Assembly (NCBI GenBank): GCA_015061815.1
Contig: SUVW01000002.1
Span: 62,001-126,000 of the forward strand
Reading direction: 5' to 3'
Origin: Lentisphaerota bacterium
GTDB lineage: Bacteria; Verrucomicrobiota; Lentisphaeria; Victivallales; Victivallaceae
DNA length: 64,000 bases
Below are positions 1 through 8,065 of the stretch, one piece after another (the stretch's first letter is position 1; each line of letters begins with the position of its first letter). The translations under genes were made by a program, and so were the position numbers. The notes under the pieces are model-generated. The model was given only the letters and a program-made list of their open reading frames with translations, was not told the origin of the DNA and made no database searches.

Positions 1-78
1 ATCAAATTTGACGGTTTTGGGTTCTGCCGCTGCTGCACCGAGAACCGACAGCGCGAGGAGCATCATGATTTTTTTCAT
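1..78 (-). CDS. N-terminus of a secreted protein (cut by the left edge)
   Basis: Only the first 26 codons are in the window. They encode a signal peptide: Met-Lys-Lys, a hydrophobic stretch MMLLALSVLG, then AAAA followed by Glu, a typical signal peptidase I site. A purine-rich stretch (GGAAAAAAGAAA) precedes the ATG. The gene lies 66 bases after the secreted protein at 145-1716 on the same strand, so it probably continues that locus. Its function cannot be told from this fragment. Confidence 0.7.
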   Translation of the reverse strand, partial: MKKIMMLLALSVLGAAAAEPKTVKFD

Positions 79-144
79 TTTCTTTTTTCCTTTTTATTGT
101 TTCAATTTTTGTAAAATTTTCCCGGCAAATAAGATTGCAGCATC

Positions 145-1716
145 TTATTTATCCCCTTCCAAAAAATACTTCCGGCACATATCATCGACCTTCTCTTTCA
201 ATCCCGGCAATGTGGCCGCACTGAAAAATGCCATTCCCGGCGATTCCGGAGCCAGTTTTCTGATCAATGCGATCTGTTTTTCCAGATAAGCCGCATGATC
301 TTCCGCGCTGCCGAATCCGGCGTAATTACGGTGAGTGCCCAAACCGATAATGGTTTTGTCGAGCACCCCCATCCGGCGAAGCATATTTATATCCTTTTTC
401 AAACTCTCTTCCATCGGAGCATTAAAGGTATGATAACGCTCCGGCATAACCAGATCGATCGTACCATCTTTCAGAGCTTCAACGATCTCCGGCTTGAGAT
501 TTGCCCCGATGTGCCAGAGAGCGATAAATGCATCCGGGTGGGTTTTACGCAACTGGCGCAATACGGAAATATATTTTTCCGGTTCAATATTTCCGCCCAG
601 TTCATCATACTGCAAACCATCCGGAGCATCCGTTGAATCAAGTATCTTATGGTAACCGGAAATATCATCCGATTTGACACAAATATGCAATCTTTTACCG
701 CCAACCCGTTTCCAGTGTTCCGGATTATCTGTCCCGGCGGTAGCGTGATCCAATTCAGCGGCATTTCCGTACCAGATGAAGTGCAGCGGCTTATCTGCCG
801 CATGCAGCTGCAGCAGAAGTGAATTATTCTCCATCTGCCGGTCACTGTCGGCGGCGATATTCAAAGCCAGCTGATGTTTTCCCCGTTTTTCCGGCTGCCA
901 ATTCCCTGCGACCATCACCGATTCTCCGGGGGCCAGAGAAATCTTTTCCCGGATCACCCCCGGCAAAGTAACTTCGGCACTGCCAGCTTTTCCGCCGCAG
1001 TTGCTTATCCGGAACGCTATACGGTTTTCCCGGCCGGTCACCGGATAGCGGGTACTCAAGAAGACATCCTGATTTTTCACCACATTACTTTGGCCATCGA
1101 TCATGAAGTCAGGGAAATCCCCGTAACAGAAGTAACTTTTTGCGGCAGAATCCCTGCCATTCACATCCTGAATGCACACCGTATAAAATTCGCTTTTCCC
1201 CGGCTGCGGCGCAGGCAGACGGAATTCTGTCGCGGACACCGGTGCTTGTTCAATAATTTTACCGGCCTTGTTTTTGAGCTGTATTGTCCGGCTCATGCCC
1301 CGGATCTCCAGCGGCAGCGGTTCCCACACCAGCCTCGTTCCCTGCTTGTCACTCCGGACTGAAAAATCCACCGGCGGCAAAGTATAAGCCGGATTCTCAT
1401 CCACCGGCCCGGCCTGAATGGTATAATCGCGGGTTTCTCTGCCGAATTTATCGCACGATGTCACCATATAGTAGCCCTGACCGCCGGACTTCGGCACGAT
1501 CAGGCAGCTGCCGTCGGCGGCCCGGCACCGCTGGCGAACGGCAAAAAAGATATTCTGCGGAGTGATCTTTTCCGAATAACGGTAGATCATCACATATTCT
1601 GCCGGGGCATTTTTCCACGCCACCAGTGTTTTACCGCCATCCGGACGGCACTCTGTGATCTCCAAAGCCCCCAGATACAACGGCAGTAAAACTGAAATCA
1701 ACCATAACTTTTTCAT
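145..1716 (-). CDS. Secreted multi-domain protein with CARDB-like and TIM-barrel-like domains
   Basis: A 523-residue protein with a signal peptide (about residues 1-17). Residues 20-195 look like fibronectin-III-type beta domains, and about 215-305 resembles a CARDB-like beta sandwich (NCGGKAGSAEV, then EKRGKHQL). The last 200 residues resemble the barrel-like part of the neighbour at 1721-3139: both begin F-W-[YF]-G and carry an acidic pair (QYDELG here, IDEIG there) at the end of a predicted strand, followed by a strand with IALW/VALW. The acidic pair is where a retaining glycosidase would place its acid, but I do not recognise a named GH family. The ATG is preceded by GGTGAAAAG and lies 4 bases after the upstream stop, so the two genes are co-transcribed. 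Probably periplasmic or surface polysaccharide processing. Confidence 0.75.
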   Translation of the reverse strand: MKKLWLISVLLPLYLGALEITECRPDGGKTLVAWKNAPAEYVMIYRYSEKITPQNIFFAVRQRCRAADGSCLIVPKSGGQGYYMVTSCDKFGRETRDYTIQAGPVDENPAYTLPPVDFSVRSDKQGTRLVWEPLPLEIRGMSRTIQLKNKAGKIIEQAPVSATEFRLPAPQPGKSEFYTVCIQDVNGRDSAAKSYFCYGDFPDFMIDGQSNVVKNQDVFLSTRYPVTGRENRIAFRISNCGGKAGSAEVTLPGVIREKISLAPGESVMVAGNWQPEKRGKHQLALNIAADSDRQMENNSLLLQLHAADKPLHFIWYGNAAELDHATAGTDNPEHWKRVGGKRLHICVKSDDISGYHKILDSTDAPDGLQYDELGGNIEPEKYISVLRQLRKTHPDAFIALWHIGANLKPEIVEALKDGTIDLVMPERYHTFNAPMEESLKKDINMLRRMGVLDKTIIGLGTHRNYAGFGSAEDHAAYLEKQIALIRKLAPESPGMAFFSAATLPGLKEKVDDMCRKYFLEGDK

Positions 1717-1720
1717 CTTT

Positions 1721-3139
1721 TCACCGTACCATTACCGGCAGTATCTGCTGATGATCCAACAGCGTATCGCTGATATTTTCCGGGATTATCTCCATGAAAA
1801 TTTCCGTTCCTCCCCGCTTTTCCGGGGTCCACTGCACTTCAACAGTCGCCGGTTTCGGGTAACTCTCCAGGCGGAAAGCCGGTACGCTGTTGATTTTACT
1901 GCTGCCGATAAGTTTACCGCCGTAAGCCGGATTGCCGCAGTAAAAATTGACCGTGACCGCCCCGGAATCCATTCCGCCGGCATTGAAAACTCTGCCGATG
2001 ATTTTGACCTTTTTTCCCGCCACCGGCGTGTCAATGATCCGGATCGCTTTGGGATAAAGGGTCAATACCGGAGAGATAAAATATTTCTCACACAAACTGT
2101 CGGCGAAAAATATCAGCGGTTTATTGGTCATCTTTTTTCCGGTGGCATAAATACCCATCCCCGGCATTTCCGGAGCAAAACGTTTGATCGTGCGCACCTG
2201 CTCTTCCAATTCATCATTGGTCATGGTGAAAACTTTGGAATTGCCGTGAATGCCGACCGTAATGACGGAACTGTGCAGTACATCCTGACGGCGCGCCAGA
2301 TCGATCCGGAAACGCATGGTGTCATCAGGACGGAAACTTTTCAAATCCGGAATAAGATAATTCACATAATTTTCCAGCATCAGCAGATCGACACCTTTTT
2401 TGCGGTAAAGGCCTTTGGCCAGATTCAGCGTGGAAGTGGTCGGCACCCCGCACACCCAGAGTGCAACAAAGAGGTCTTCATTAACCGCACACATCTCCTG
2501 CAATCCCCTGAATGCCGTACTTTCCCGGAGCTTGAAGTCATCATAACTGCCGATCTCGTCGATCATAATGCCGTCAAATCCCTCTGTCCCGCGCCGGTAA
2601 TACTTTATGGCTTCGGCGATGCCCTGTTTTTCATTGAACTTCGCTCCGCGCCACTTACCGGCCATCACACCGCGATGTTTCCAGTAAGCGATATCTCCGG
2701 CATTTTTTGCCAGAACCATCGTCGGATATTTGCACAATTCCAGTTTTCCCTCATTATCGTGACTGCCGAACCAGGGGAAGTGCAATTTCCGGGCAGTTAC
2801 CGGGAATACCTTTTCCGCCGTCACCGACTCTTTGCCGCATTTGGCGGCAACCATGACTTTTTTCCAGCCGGTACTCTCCGGTTTATAATCGAATAACGCT
2901 TCATTTTTTCCGGAAGTGAGCTGTACTTCTCCGATTTTTCTGCCGTCAACTTCAGCGGTGACTGTCAGCGGCATTCCGGAGGCAGCTCCGGAGACCCGCA
3001 CCGCCAGCACCGCCGGAGCATTCACCACCGGAATCGCCGGACGCACCGCGATATCATGATTATTCACATCGATTTTCAAACTTCCCGCCATAACCGCGAC
3101 TCCGGCTGCCATCAAACCCATAACTATAAACTTTCTCAT
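1721..3139 (-). CDS. Secreted TIM-barrel-like protein with C-terminal CARDB-like domain
   Basis: About 472 residues, starting at the ATG of MRKFIVMG. An in-frame TTG nine bases upstream is possible but less likely. Signal peptide about 1-20, a short beta domain to about 115, a barrel-like region about 120-350 with the acidic pair in GIMIDEIG, and a CARDB-like domain about 360-472 (VFNAGGMDSGAV, PEKRGGTEI). It is paralogous to the protein at 145-1716, but the CARDB-like domain follows the barrel here and precedes it there. It sits 28 bases after a prepilin-like gene and 4 bases before its paralogue. Likely a secreted carbohydrate-active or carbohydrate-binding protein; the enzymatic role is inference. 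Confidence 0.75.
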   Translation of the reverse strand: MRKFIVMGLMAAGVAVMAGSLKIDVNNHDIAVRPAIPVVNAPAVLAVRVSGAASGMPLTVTAEVDGRKIGEVQLTSGKNEALFDYKPESTGWKKVMVAAKCGKESVTAEKVFPVTARKLHFPWFGSHDNEGKLELCKYPTMVLAKNAGDIAYWKHRGVMAGKWRGAKFNEKQGIAEAIKYYRRGTEGFDGIMIDEIGSYDDFKLRESTAFRGLQEMCAVNEDLFVALWVCGVPTTSTLNLAKGLYRKKGVDLLMLENYVNYLIPDLKSFRPDDTMRFRIDLARRQDVLHSSVITVGIHGNSKVFTMTNDELEEQVRTIKRFAPEMPGMGIYATGKKMTNKPLIFFADSLCEKYFISPVLTLYPKAIRIIDTPVAGKKVKIIGRVFNAGGMDSGAVTVNFYCGNPAYGGKLIGSSKINSVPAFRLESYPKPATVEVQWTPEKRGGTEIFMEIIPENISDTLLDHQQILPVMVR

Positions 3140-3167
3140 AATTTTCAACTGCTCCCCTTATCCAATA

Positions 3168-3851
3168 TCAAAGAAATGACGGTCCACGAGTTTGCAATGG
3201 ATTAAACATATACTGCCCTTCATCCGTGTAAACTGTTTCATACGGCAATGCCACTGCATGACCGTCATTGAAAAGATAGTTGCCGGTTTTGGAATGTCGG
3301 TAACTGATTTGACTTTTATAGGCACTCCTGCCACTGCTGTTATCTGAAGCGACCTTGTACTTCTGCGCAGCCGTATCACAGAAAATGGCAATGTATGACG
3401 GAATTTTTGCCCGTTTGACCACAGTTCGAAGACTGATATTATAACCGTAGGTCAGTCTGGCCGGATAGTATGTCCACGCAGCATTCTGTACAGTAGCCAC
3501 CCAGGGATCATCGGCTCCGCAATCGTAAATAGCCCATTGACTGCTATTGGCATCAACTGCCTGCGGGAAAGCAACCTTACGCAGAATGATCGGCCAGTTT
3601 TCCGAACTTCCATCCGCAAGTACCACATCATCCATCGCATCGCAATAGTAGCTGAAGTCGTGATAGACCTGTTTCAAATTGCTCAAGCAGCTCGTAGCGA
3701 TCCCCCGTTGACGGGCCGAATTGAGTGCAGGCAGCAATATCGCCGCCAGTATCGCGATTATCGCGATGACTACAAGAAGCTCAATCAATGTGAAGCGTAA
3801 AAGCTTCACATCCGTATACGGATGTTGATGTTTCATTTTTACCCTTTTCAT
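3168..3851 (-). CDS. Prepilin-like protein with type IV pilin leader (DUF1559-like)
   Basis: 227 residues. A short basic leader is followed by the prepilin motif [18 protein letters not shown], where prepilin peptidase would cut before Phe with Glu at mature position 5, and then LLPALNSAR. The C-terminal part carries the His-(x)-Asp-Gly element [10 protein letters not shown] typical of DUF1559-type proteins of Planctomycetes and Lentisphaerae. Family knowledge suggests export through a type II secretion or type IV pilus-like machine; the role of these expanded proteins is unknown. It lies 14 bases after a GntR-type regulator and directly before two secreted proteins. Two ATGs (3851 and 3836) each have an AAGGG box five bases upstream. 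The leader codons contain two adjacent inverted repeats, listed separately. Confidence 0.88.
   Translation of the reverse strand: MKRVKMKHQHPYTDVKLLRFTLIELLVVIAIIAILAAILLPALNSARQRGIATSCLSNLKQVYHDFSYYCDAMDDVVLADGSSENWPIILRKVAFPQAVDANSSQWAIYDCGADDPWVATVQNAAWTYYPARLTYGYNISLRTVVKRAKIPSYIAIFCDTAAQKYKVASDNSSGRSAYKSQISYRHSKTGNYLFNDGHAVALPYETVYTDEGQYMFNPLQTRGPSFL
3789..3810. repeat. Inverted repeat in the prepilin leader, 8-bp arms
   Basis: TGTGAAGC and GCTTCACA are separated by six bases, inside the codons just before FTLIE. The core GTGAAGC/GCTTCAC is shared with the inverted repeat at the same place in the prepilin gene at 12770-13576. Confidence 0.75.
3808..3825. repeat. Perfect 18-bp palindrome in the prepilin leader
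   Basis: ACATCCGTATACGGATGT is its own reverse complement. It overlaps the neighbouring inverted repeat by three bases (ACA) and lies entirely within the leader codons of the 3168-3851 gene. Confidence 0.8.
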
Positions 3852-3865
3852 TTTTTCCCTTTCAT

Positions 3866-4894
3866 TCAGTTGATTATTAATTTTCCGGCGATCCTGACTG
3901 ATTCTGCCGGATCACCCCCGAAATTTTCCAACAATTCAAATGCCTTTTCCGCCATTTTGATATTATTATGCCGGTAAGAGGCGAATAATCCGGTTTCCAT
4001 CAGCGGGATATCATCCAGCGCGGCCAGAGAAAATTCTCCGAGCAGCGGTCTGTTTTCCCGGTTCCATATATCATGGATATTCACCCCGTAAGCAAAAACC
4101 AGAGCCGTAATTCCTTCTGAAAGAGCAGCTGTCAATTGCGCCGCGACCGGTATCTCGCCGGATAAACAATAACATACACTGTGCCGCATCAACGGCAGAT
4201 CATGCTCCCAGTGCCAACGCCAGAATGCACTCTGGATATCCGGGCGCACCCCATTGAATGTTTCCTGAACCAATCCGATTTTACGGTGACCGGCAGCATA
4301 AAACGCATCCAACATCTGTTTCAAACCGTCAACTTCATCAACTTTCACCGTTGGAAAACTTCCCGCCCGCCACCAGTCATTTATCATCACACAAGGCAGT
4401 TTACTGCGGATAAGTTCTTCGCGTATCAGGCTTTCACCCCCGCCGACTCCGCAGGGAAAACGGATCACCCCATCCACAGAAACCGCAATCGCTTTCTGCA
4501 GAAATGCGATTTCAGTATCACTGTGTTCACCATTGCCCATCAGCAGCCGGATACCGCGTTTCTCGGCTACTGCGGATAAAGCTTCGTAAAAATCCAGCAC
4601 CTGCGGATTGCCCTGCAGCCGCAACGGCAGAGCTATCAGCTGCAAATCCTTTTTCCCCGGTAAATTAACGTACACTCCCAAGCCGTTGCGCCCGACAAGA
4701 ATGCCGCGCCGGATCAAACCGGTCAATGCCCGGTAAGCTGTCGGCGGCGTGACCTGATACCTCTCCGACACTTCCCGTACTGAATAAAAACGATCCTCAT
4801 GGGAAAAATTGCCGGAATTCAATTCCTGCAATAATTTCTGTTCCAGAATTTCCACTTTGCCCGGAGTGATTTTCCGGTTGCCGGGAATGATCAT
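3866..4894 (-). CDS. GntR-type winged-helix regulator with LacI-like sensor domain
   Basis: About 342 residues. Residues 1-75 form a GntR-type winged helix ([20 protein letters not shown], then a wing with GRNGLGVYV). The rest resembles a LacI/periplasmic-binding-protein sensor (GHRKIGLV near residue 200), as in AraR-like regulators that bind sugars. Start chosen at the ATG because AGGTGG lies five bases upstream; a GTG nine bases earlier is the alternative. It has its own near-consensus promoter (4940-4968) and is followed at 14 bases by a prepilin-like gene and secreted proteins, so it most likely controls that locus in response to a sugar. Ligand unknown. Confidence 0.88.
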   Translation of the reverse strand: MIIPGNRKITPGKVEILEQKLLQELNSGNFSHEDRFYSVREVSERYQVTPPTAYRALTGLIRRGILVGRNGLGVYVNLPGKKDLQLIALPLRLQGNPQVLDFYEALSAVAEKRGIRLLMGNGEHSDTEIAFLQKAIAVSVDGVIRFPCGVGGGESLIREELIRSKLPCVMINDWWRAGSFPTVKVDEVDGLKQMLDAFYAAGHRKIGLVQETFNGVRPDIQSAFWRWHWEHDLPLMRHSVCYCLSGEIPVAAQLTAALSEGITALVFAYGVNIHDIWNRENRPLLGEFSLAALDDIPLMETGLFASYRHNNIKMAEKAFELLENFGGDPAESVRIAGKLIIN

Positions 4895-4939
4895 TTTGAC
4901 CACCTTTTCATTTGCCTTTCCATGATTATCAACACTTTA

Positions 4940-4968
4940 AACATATCCCAACTTTTTATTTATGTCAA
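4940..4968 (-). promoter_or_regulatory. Sigma-70-type promoter of the GntR-regulator operon
   Basis: On the minus strand TTGACA (4968-4963), a 17-base spacer and TATGTT (4945-4940). A start near 4933 would leave a leader of about 40 bases. Confidence 0.7.
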
Positions 4969-5065
4969 GTATTTTAATGATCAGACTGACAAAATTTTAT
5001 CAAAAAAACAGCTTTTCAAACCTTTTCATACGCCATTTCTATTTTCCCGTATAAAGGTTCCGGAC

Positions 5066-5120
5066 AAAAAAAACGCGCCGTCGTTTTTATTCTCCGCATA
5101 ACGGAGGATCAACGGGCGCG
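5066..5120 (-). terminator. Rho-independent terminator of the rhamnosidase/deacetylase locus
   Basis: On the minus strand an outer GC-rich stem (CGCGCCCGT with ACGGCGCG) encloses an inner hairpin CTCCG-TTATG-CGGAG and runs into eight T. It lies 32 bases after the stop of the M24-like gene and separates this locus from the GntR-regulator operon. Confidence 0.8.
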
Positions 5121-5152
5121 ATCAGGGGGTGTGATTTACAGTGATGAAAAGA

Positions 5153-6499
5153 TCAGTTTCCGGAATTCTGCACCAGATGCTGAACATTGATGGGCAAATT
5201 AGTGACAGTTTCCACTTCTCTGCCGCTTTTGATGAGAGTATTTTCGATGACCAGATAATCGAATCCGGGGATAATGACATCGTTCCAGTGGTTCCCGATG
5301 CCGCGCAATGCCACATCGAGCATGGTAACGATATTTTCGCCCAGCGGTTCTTCAGATTCCAGAGTTATCGCTCCGAAAAACTCCTGACACTCGGTATAAC
5401 CGGAATTGTGAGTCCCGGTATAAGGTTTCAGATTGGCGAGGTCGATCTTTTTCCCGAATCTGGCACTGACTTCACCGGCTTTACCGGCAAAATAATCGAC
5501 CAGAGCCTGTTCCTGGATCTTGGCGGGCAGAGCGTTTTCCGCAACGCGGCAGTAGGCATCGAATCCGGTTTTATACGCTCCTTCCACCAGATCGAAAAAG
5601 TATTTCTGACCGTCAGTCACCTCATCCGGAGAATTCACCGCAATTACAGAACGCCGGATGCAGCTGTTCAAACCGTCGCACTTTGCTCCGACGCCGAGAT
5701 GCACATAATCACCGTATTTTATCTCCCGGTTGAGAGCTTTACCGATAAGCGAACGGTTGGCTTCATTGGCTCCGACCATAATATCAAAACCCAACTCTTC
5801 CGCGCCCATTTCCCGGGCGGCGAAGTATCCCCATGCGGCGACTTGCGTTTCCAGCATTCCCGGTTTCAAAACCGCCAGCATCACGCGCATGATGATATCG
5901 GAAATTTTCCCTGCCTGACGGATAAGTTCTTTTTCAGCGGGACTTTTTTCATACTTGATTTTGTAGTAAAGTTCCTGGGCATCGACCACTTGCGAAATCT
6001 GCTGACAGTAATCGACCAGCGAAGCCGGGATCACCTGTCGCGGGGTCAGCAAAGCGATTTTTTCCGGGAGGATCCCGCCATTGGCGGCGGCGAGGATATC
6101 TTCAAATTTTTCAGCGGCAACAGGATATTTTTCATCAGCCAGTTGGAGCAATTCAGCTTTGTGGACAGTTACCGGATGATCAGCCGTAAGCTGTTCGGCG
6201 ACATAACCGCCTTCCAGACCGGCGATCAGATGGGTTCCGGTTTTTCCGACGACGGCGGCGACCTGTTCGACCGTCAGATTGCAGTTGCCGCACAGATACG
6301 GCACATCGCCGCAGTAGTGTTCATCGGAAAAAACCAGACCGACCTCCAGACCGTTGTCTTTCAGAGCATGGTAAAGTTTTTCAGAACGCGTCCGGTACTC
6401 TTCCGCAGGTATCCGGGCAAATTTATTGATTTCAGGAGCTTGGGCCAGAATATTTTTTACCAGTTCGAAATCATTTTCCAATCTTTTTATATCAACCAT
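5153..6499 (-). CDS. M24-fold (Xaa-Pro aminopeptidase/creatinase-like) protein, metal ligands not conserved
   Basis: About 448 residues: an N-terminal creatinase-like domain (to about 170) and a C-terminal pita-bread domain that opens with EKSPAEKELIRQAGKI. In active M24 peptidases the metal ligands are two Asp, one His and two Glu. Here the stretch that should carry the Asp pair reads HLGVGAKCDGLNSCIRRS (about residues 267-284), with Gly and Cys at the ligand positions. The His region is altered (TGTHNSGY), and the Glu positions read TMLDVAL and NHWNDVII. It is therefore either non-catalytic or a metal-free hydrolase like creatinase. ATG chosen with GGAG eight bases upstream; a GTG at 6505 would overlap the deacetylase stop. 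Last gene of its operon, before the terminator. Confidence 0.82.
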   Translation of the reverse strand: MVDIKRLENDFELVKNILAQAPEINKFARIPAEEYRTRSEKLYHALKDNGLEVGLVFSDEHYCGDVPYLCGNCNLTVEQVAAVVGKTGTHLIAGLEGGYVAEQLTADHPVTVHKAELLQLADEKYPVAAEKFEDILAAANGGILPEKIALLTPRQVIPASLVDYCQQISQVVDAQELYYKIKYEKSPAEKELIRQAGKISDIIMRVMLAVLKPGMLETQVAAWGYFAAREMGAEELGFDIMVGANEANRSLIGKALNREIKYGDYVHLGVGAKCDGLNSCIRRSVIAVNSPDEVTDGQKYFFDLVEGAYKTGFDAYCRVAENALPAKIQEQALVDYFAGKAGEVSARFGKKIDLANLKPYTGTHNSGYTECQEFFGAITLESEEPLGENIVTMLDVALRGIGNHWNDVIIPGFDYLVIENTLIKSGREVETVTNLPINVQHLVQNSGN

Positions 6500-6501
6500 T
6501 T

Positions 6502-7203
6502 TCACATCTCCAGCAATTTATCCAATCCGGTAATTTTCCGGGGTCTCATTTTGTTGCGTATCAGGGCCTCGGCGTAACGGACACCGATCATTTGTCCGCG
6601 CATGGCGGCACGGGATGACAACATCTGATCAGCTCCGCCGACCACTCCGGTCTGTGAAGCGTAAACCGCCATAGCTTCCAGTTTGGCACTCATAGTACCG
6701 GAAATATCGACAAGCAGTTCCGGTTCGGGCATAAGTTTGATAACTTCGAAGTGATACAGCGGCACATCTTTATACACCGGTGCGGCTTCGATCGCACAGG
6801 CCAGAGAAGCATGGAAGTGTCCTTCGGCGACGGCGACACTTACGTTCCGGTGGTCGCGGTAGTCGCTCTCCAAGTGGGTGAATACCGCATCGGGTTTGAA
6901 AGAACGGATCTCTTCAATGACCAGACGGTAAGTGGAATTATCCGCCGGAATGCTCCAATCCAGCAAATTGAAGTTGCGGTAACTGCTCACGCCCAAGATA
7001 CTGCACACTCTGGCCACCTCTCCGGCCCGGGTGGCACAGATGGTATCTTTTTCTTCCGGTGAAGCATACCCCTCGGCTCCGGCGGAGAAGTGGACCAGCC
7101 GGATCTCCGCGCCGGCATCGGCAAATTTGCGGATCGTACCGCCCAGACCGATAACTTCATCATCGGCATGTGCGCAAAAAACCAGTATTTTCATAGTTTT
7201 CAT
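6502..7203 (-). CDS. PIG-L/LmbE-family N-deacetylase
   Basis: About 233 residues with the PIG-L metal motif HADDE (CAHADDEVIGLGG, near residue 12) and the second motif YRDHRNVS near residue 110. Family members remove N-acetyl groups from GlcNAc-containing substrates with zinc. It lies between an unknown TIM-barrel-like gene and an M24-like gene in a rhamnosidase locus, so a glycan or glycoconjugate substrate is likely. Start at 7203 gives an ATGA overlap with the upstream gene. The ATG at 7194 (MKILVF) has a better-spaced GGAAAG and may be the true start. A longer reading to 7293 adds residues unlike the family and was not used. Confidence 0.88.
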   Translation of the reverse strand: MKTMKILVFCAHADDEVIGLGGTIRKFADAGAEIRLVHFSAGAEGYASPEEKDTICATRAGEVARVCSILGVSSYRNFNLLDWSIPADNSTYRLVIEEIRSFKPDAVFTHLESDYRDHRNVSVAVAEGHFHASLACAIEAAPVYKDVPLYHFEVIKLMPEPELLVDISGTMSAKLEAMAVYASQTGVVGGADQMLSSRAAMRGQMIGVRYAEALIRNKMRPRKITGLDKLLEM

Positions 7204-8045
7204 CTTTCCAGAAAGGTGTGGACTCCAAGATAATGTTCGATATAATCGTGGACAAAACGGATGCTTTCGCGGTGGTCTTCTCTGGAGAACCATCCGGGCT
7301 GCAGCAGAACCAATCCGCCGATAATACCTTTGCGCAGCGCATGGAAAACATTGGGCAGCATGACTTTAAATGTTTCAACCGGCATAGGACCGCCCTCGGC
7401 GCAACCGTTGCAATTGGCGTAATTGTGCATATAAATACCGCTGAAAACCGGTTTTTTGAAACGTTTGGCGATCATCTGCACATCCCGGATATAATCGCAC
7501 TCCCAGTAAGCGGTACTGGTGGTCATATTCCAGTAATTTATCACGTCAAAATAATCCCGTACATCCTCCAGCTGATCCTGATTCTGCCAGGTGTAGCGCA
7601 CCAGATGGAGCTGCAGAGCCGGATTTATCCGTTTTATGGCGGCATAAATTTCGGCGAGTTCTCCGGCCTGCATATCTTTCGTCGGGCCGACCAGATCGCG
7701 GAAGTCATCGATGATAAGGGCGGTTATCCGTTTGTCTTTCAGTGACATTTCCGCAATTTTCACGGCCGTAGCCAGATATTGCAGATCCCACTTTTCGCCG
7801 ATATTATCCAGCGGCACATGGGAAAGCGGCATCATCAGTTCCCGGGCATTCTGCAGCCGGCTCCAGAAAGTCGGATCATCCAGTACTGCCGGATCAAAGG
7901 TGCTGTTCATGGGCACAAGATTATCAGCGGACATGTAGCGCGCTCCGGTTTCCAGACTGCACCAGGTCGGATATTCCACCGACGGAACCAATGAGGGGAA
8001 CTTTTCGATGGTATATCCCCACATCCAAATTCGGTTGTTTTGCAT
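7200..8045 (-). CDS. Unknown protein, probable TIM barrel, in rhamnosidase locus
   Basis: 281 residues, no signal peptide. Features suggest an (alpha/beta)8 barrel: alternating hydrophobic strands such as ITALIIDDF (with a double Asp) and YFDVINYWNM, and a Trp/Tyr-rich first strand (RIWMWGY). A cluster CNGCAEGG near residue 215 might bind metal. I do not recognise a family. It overlaps the deacetylase by four bases and follows the GH78 gene by 20 bases, so it should act in the same pathway, perhaps on a cytoplasmic rhamnose-containing product. Confidence 0.7.
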   Translation of the reverse strand: MQNNRIWMWGYTIEKFPSLVPSVEYPTWCSLETGARYMSADNLVPMNSTFDPAVLDDPTFWSRLQNARELMMPLSHVPLDNIGEKWDLQYLATAVKIAEMSLKDKRITALIIDDFRDLVGPTKDMQAGELAEIYAAIKRINPALQLHLVRYTWQNQDQLEDVRDYFDVINYWNMTTSTAYWECDYIRDVQMIAKRFKKPVFSGIYMHNYANCNGCAEGGPMPVETFKVMLPNVFHALRKGIIGGLVLLQPGWFSREDHRESIRFVHDYIEHYLGVHTFLER

Positions 8046-8065
8046 AATTCAGTTAATCCTTTACG

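Noticed and set aside
5141-6577. 478-codon open frame on the plus strand
   Set aside because: Antisense to the M24-like gene; no recognisable motif and no ribosome-binding site.
7204-7293. N-terminal extension of the PIG-L deacetylase
   Set aside because: The added residues run antisense-like through the upstream gene and precede the family's normal start.
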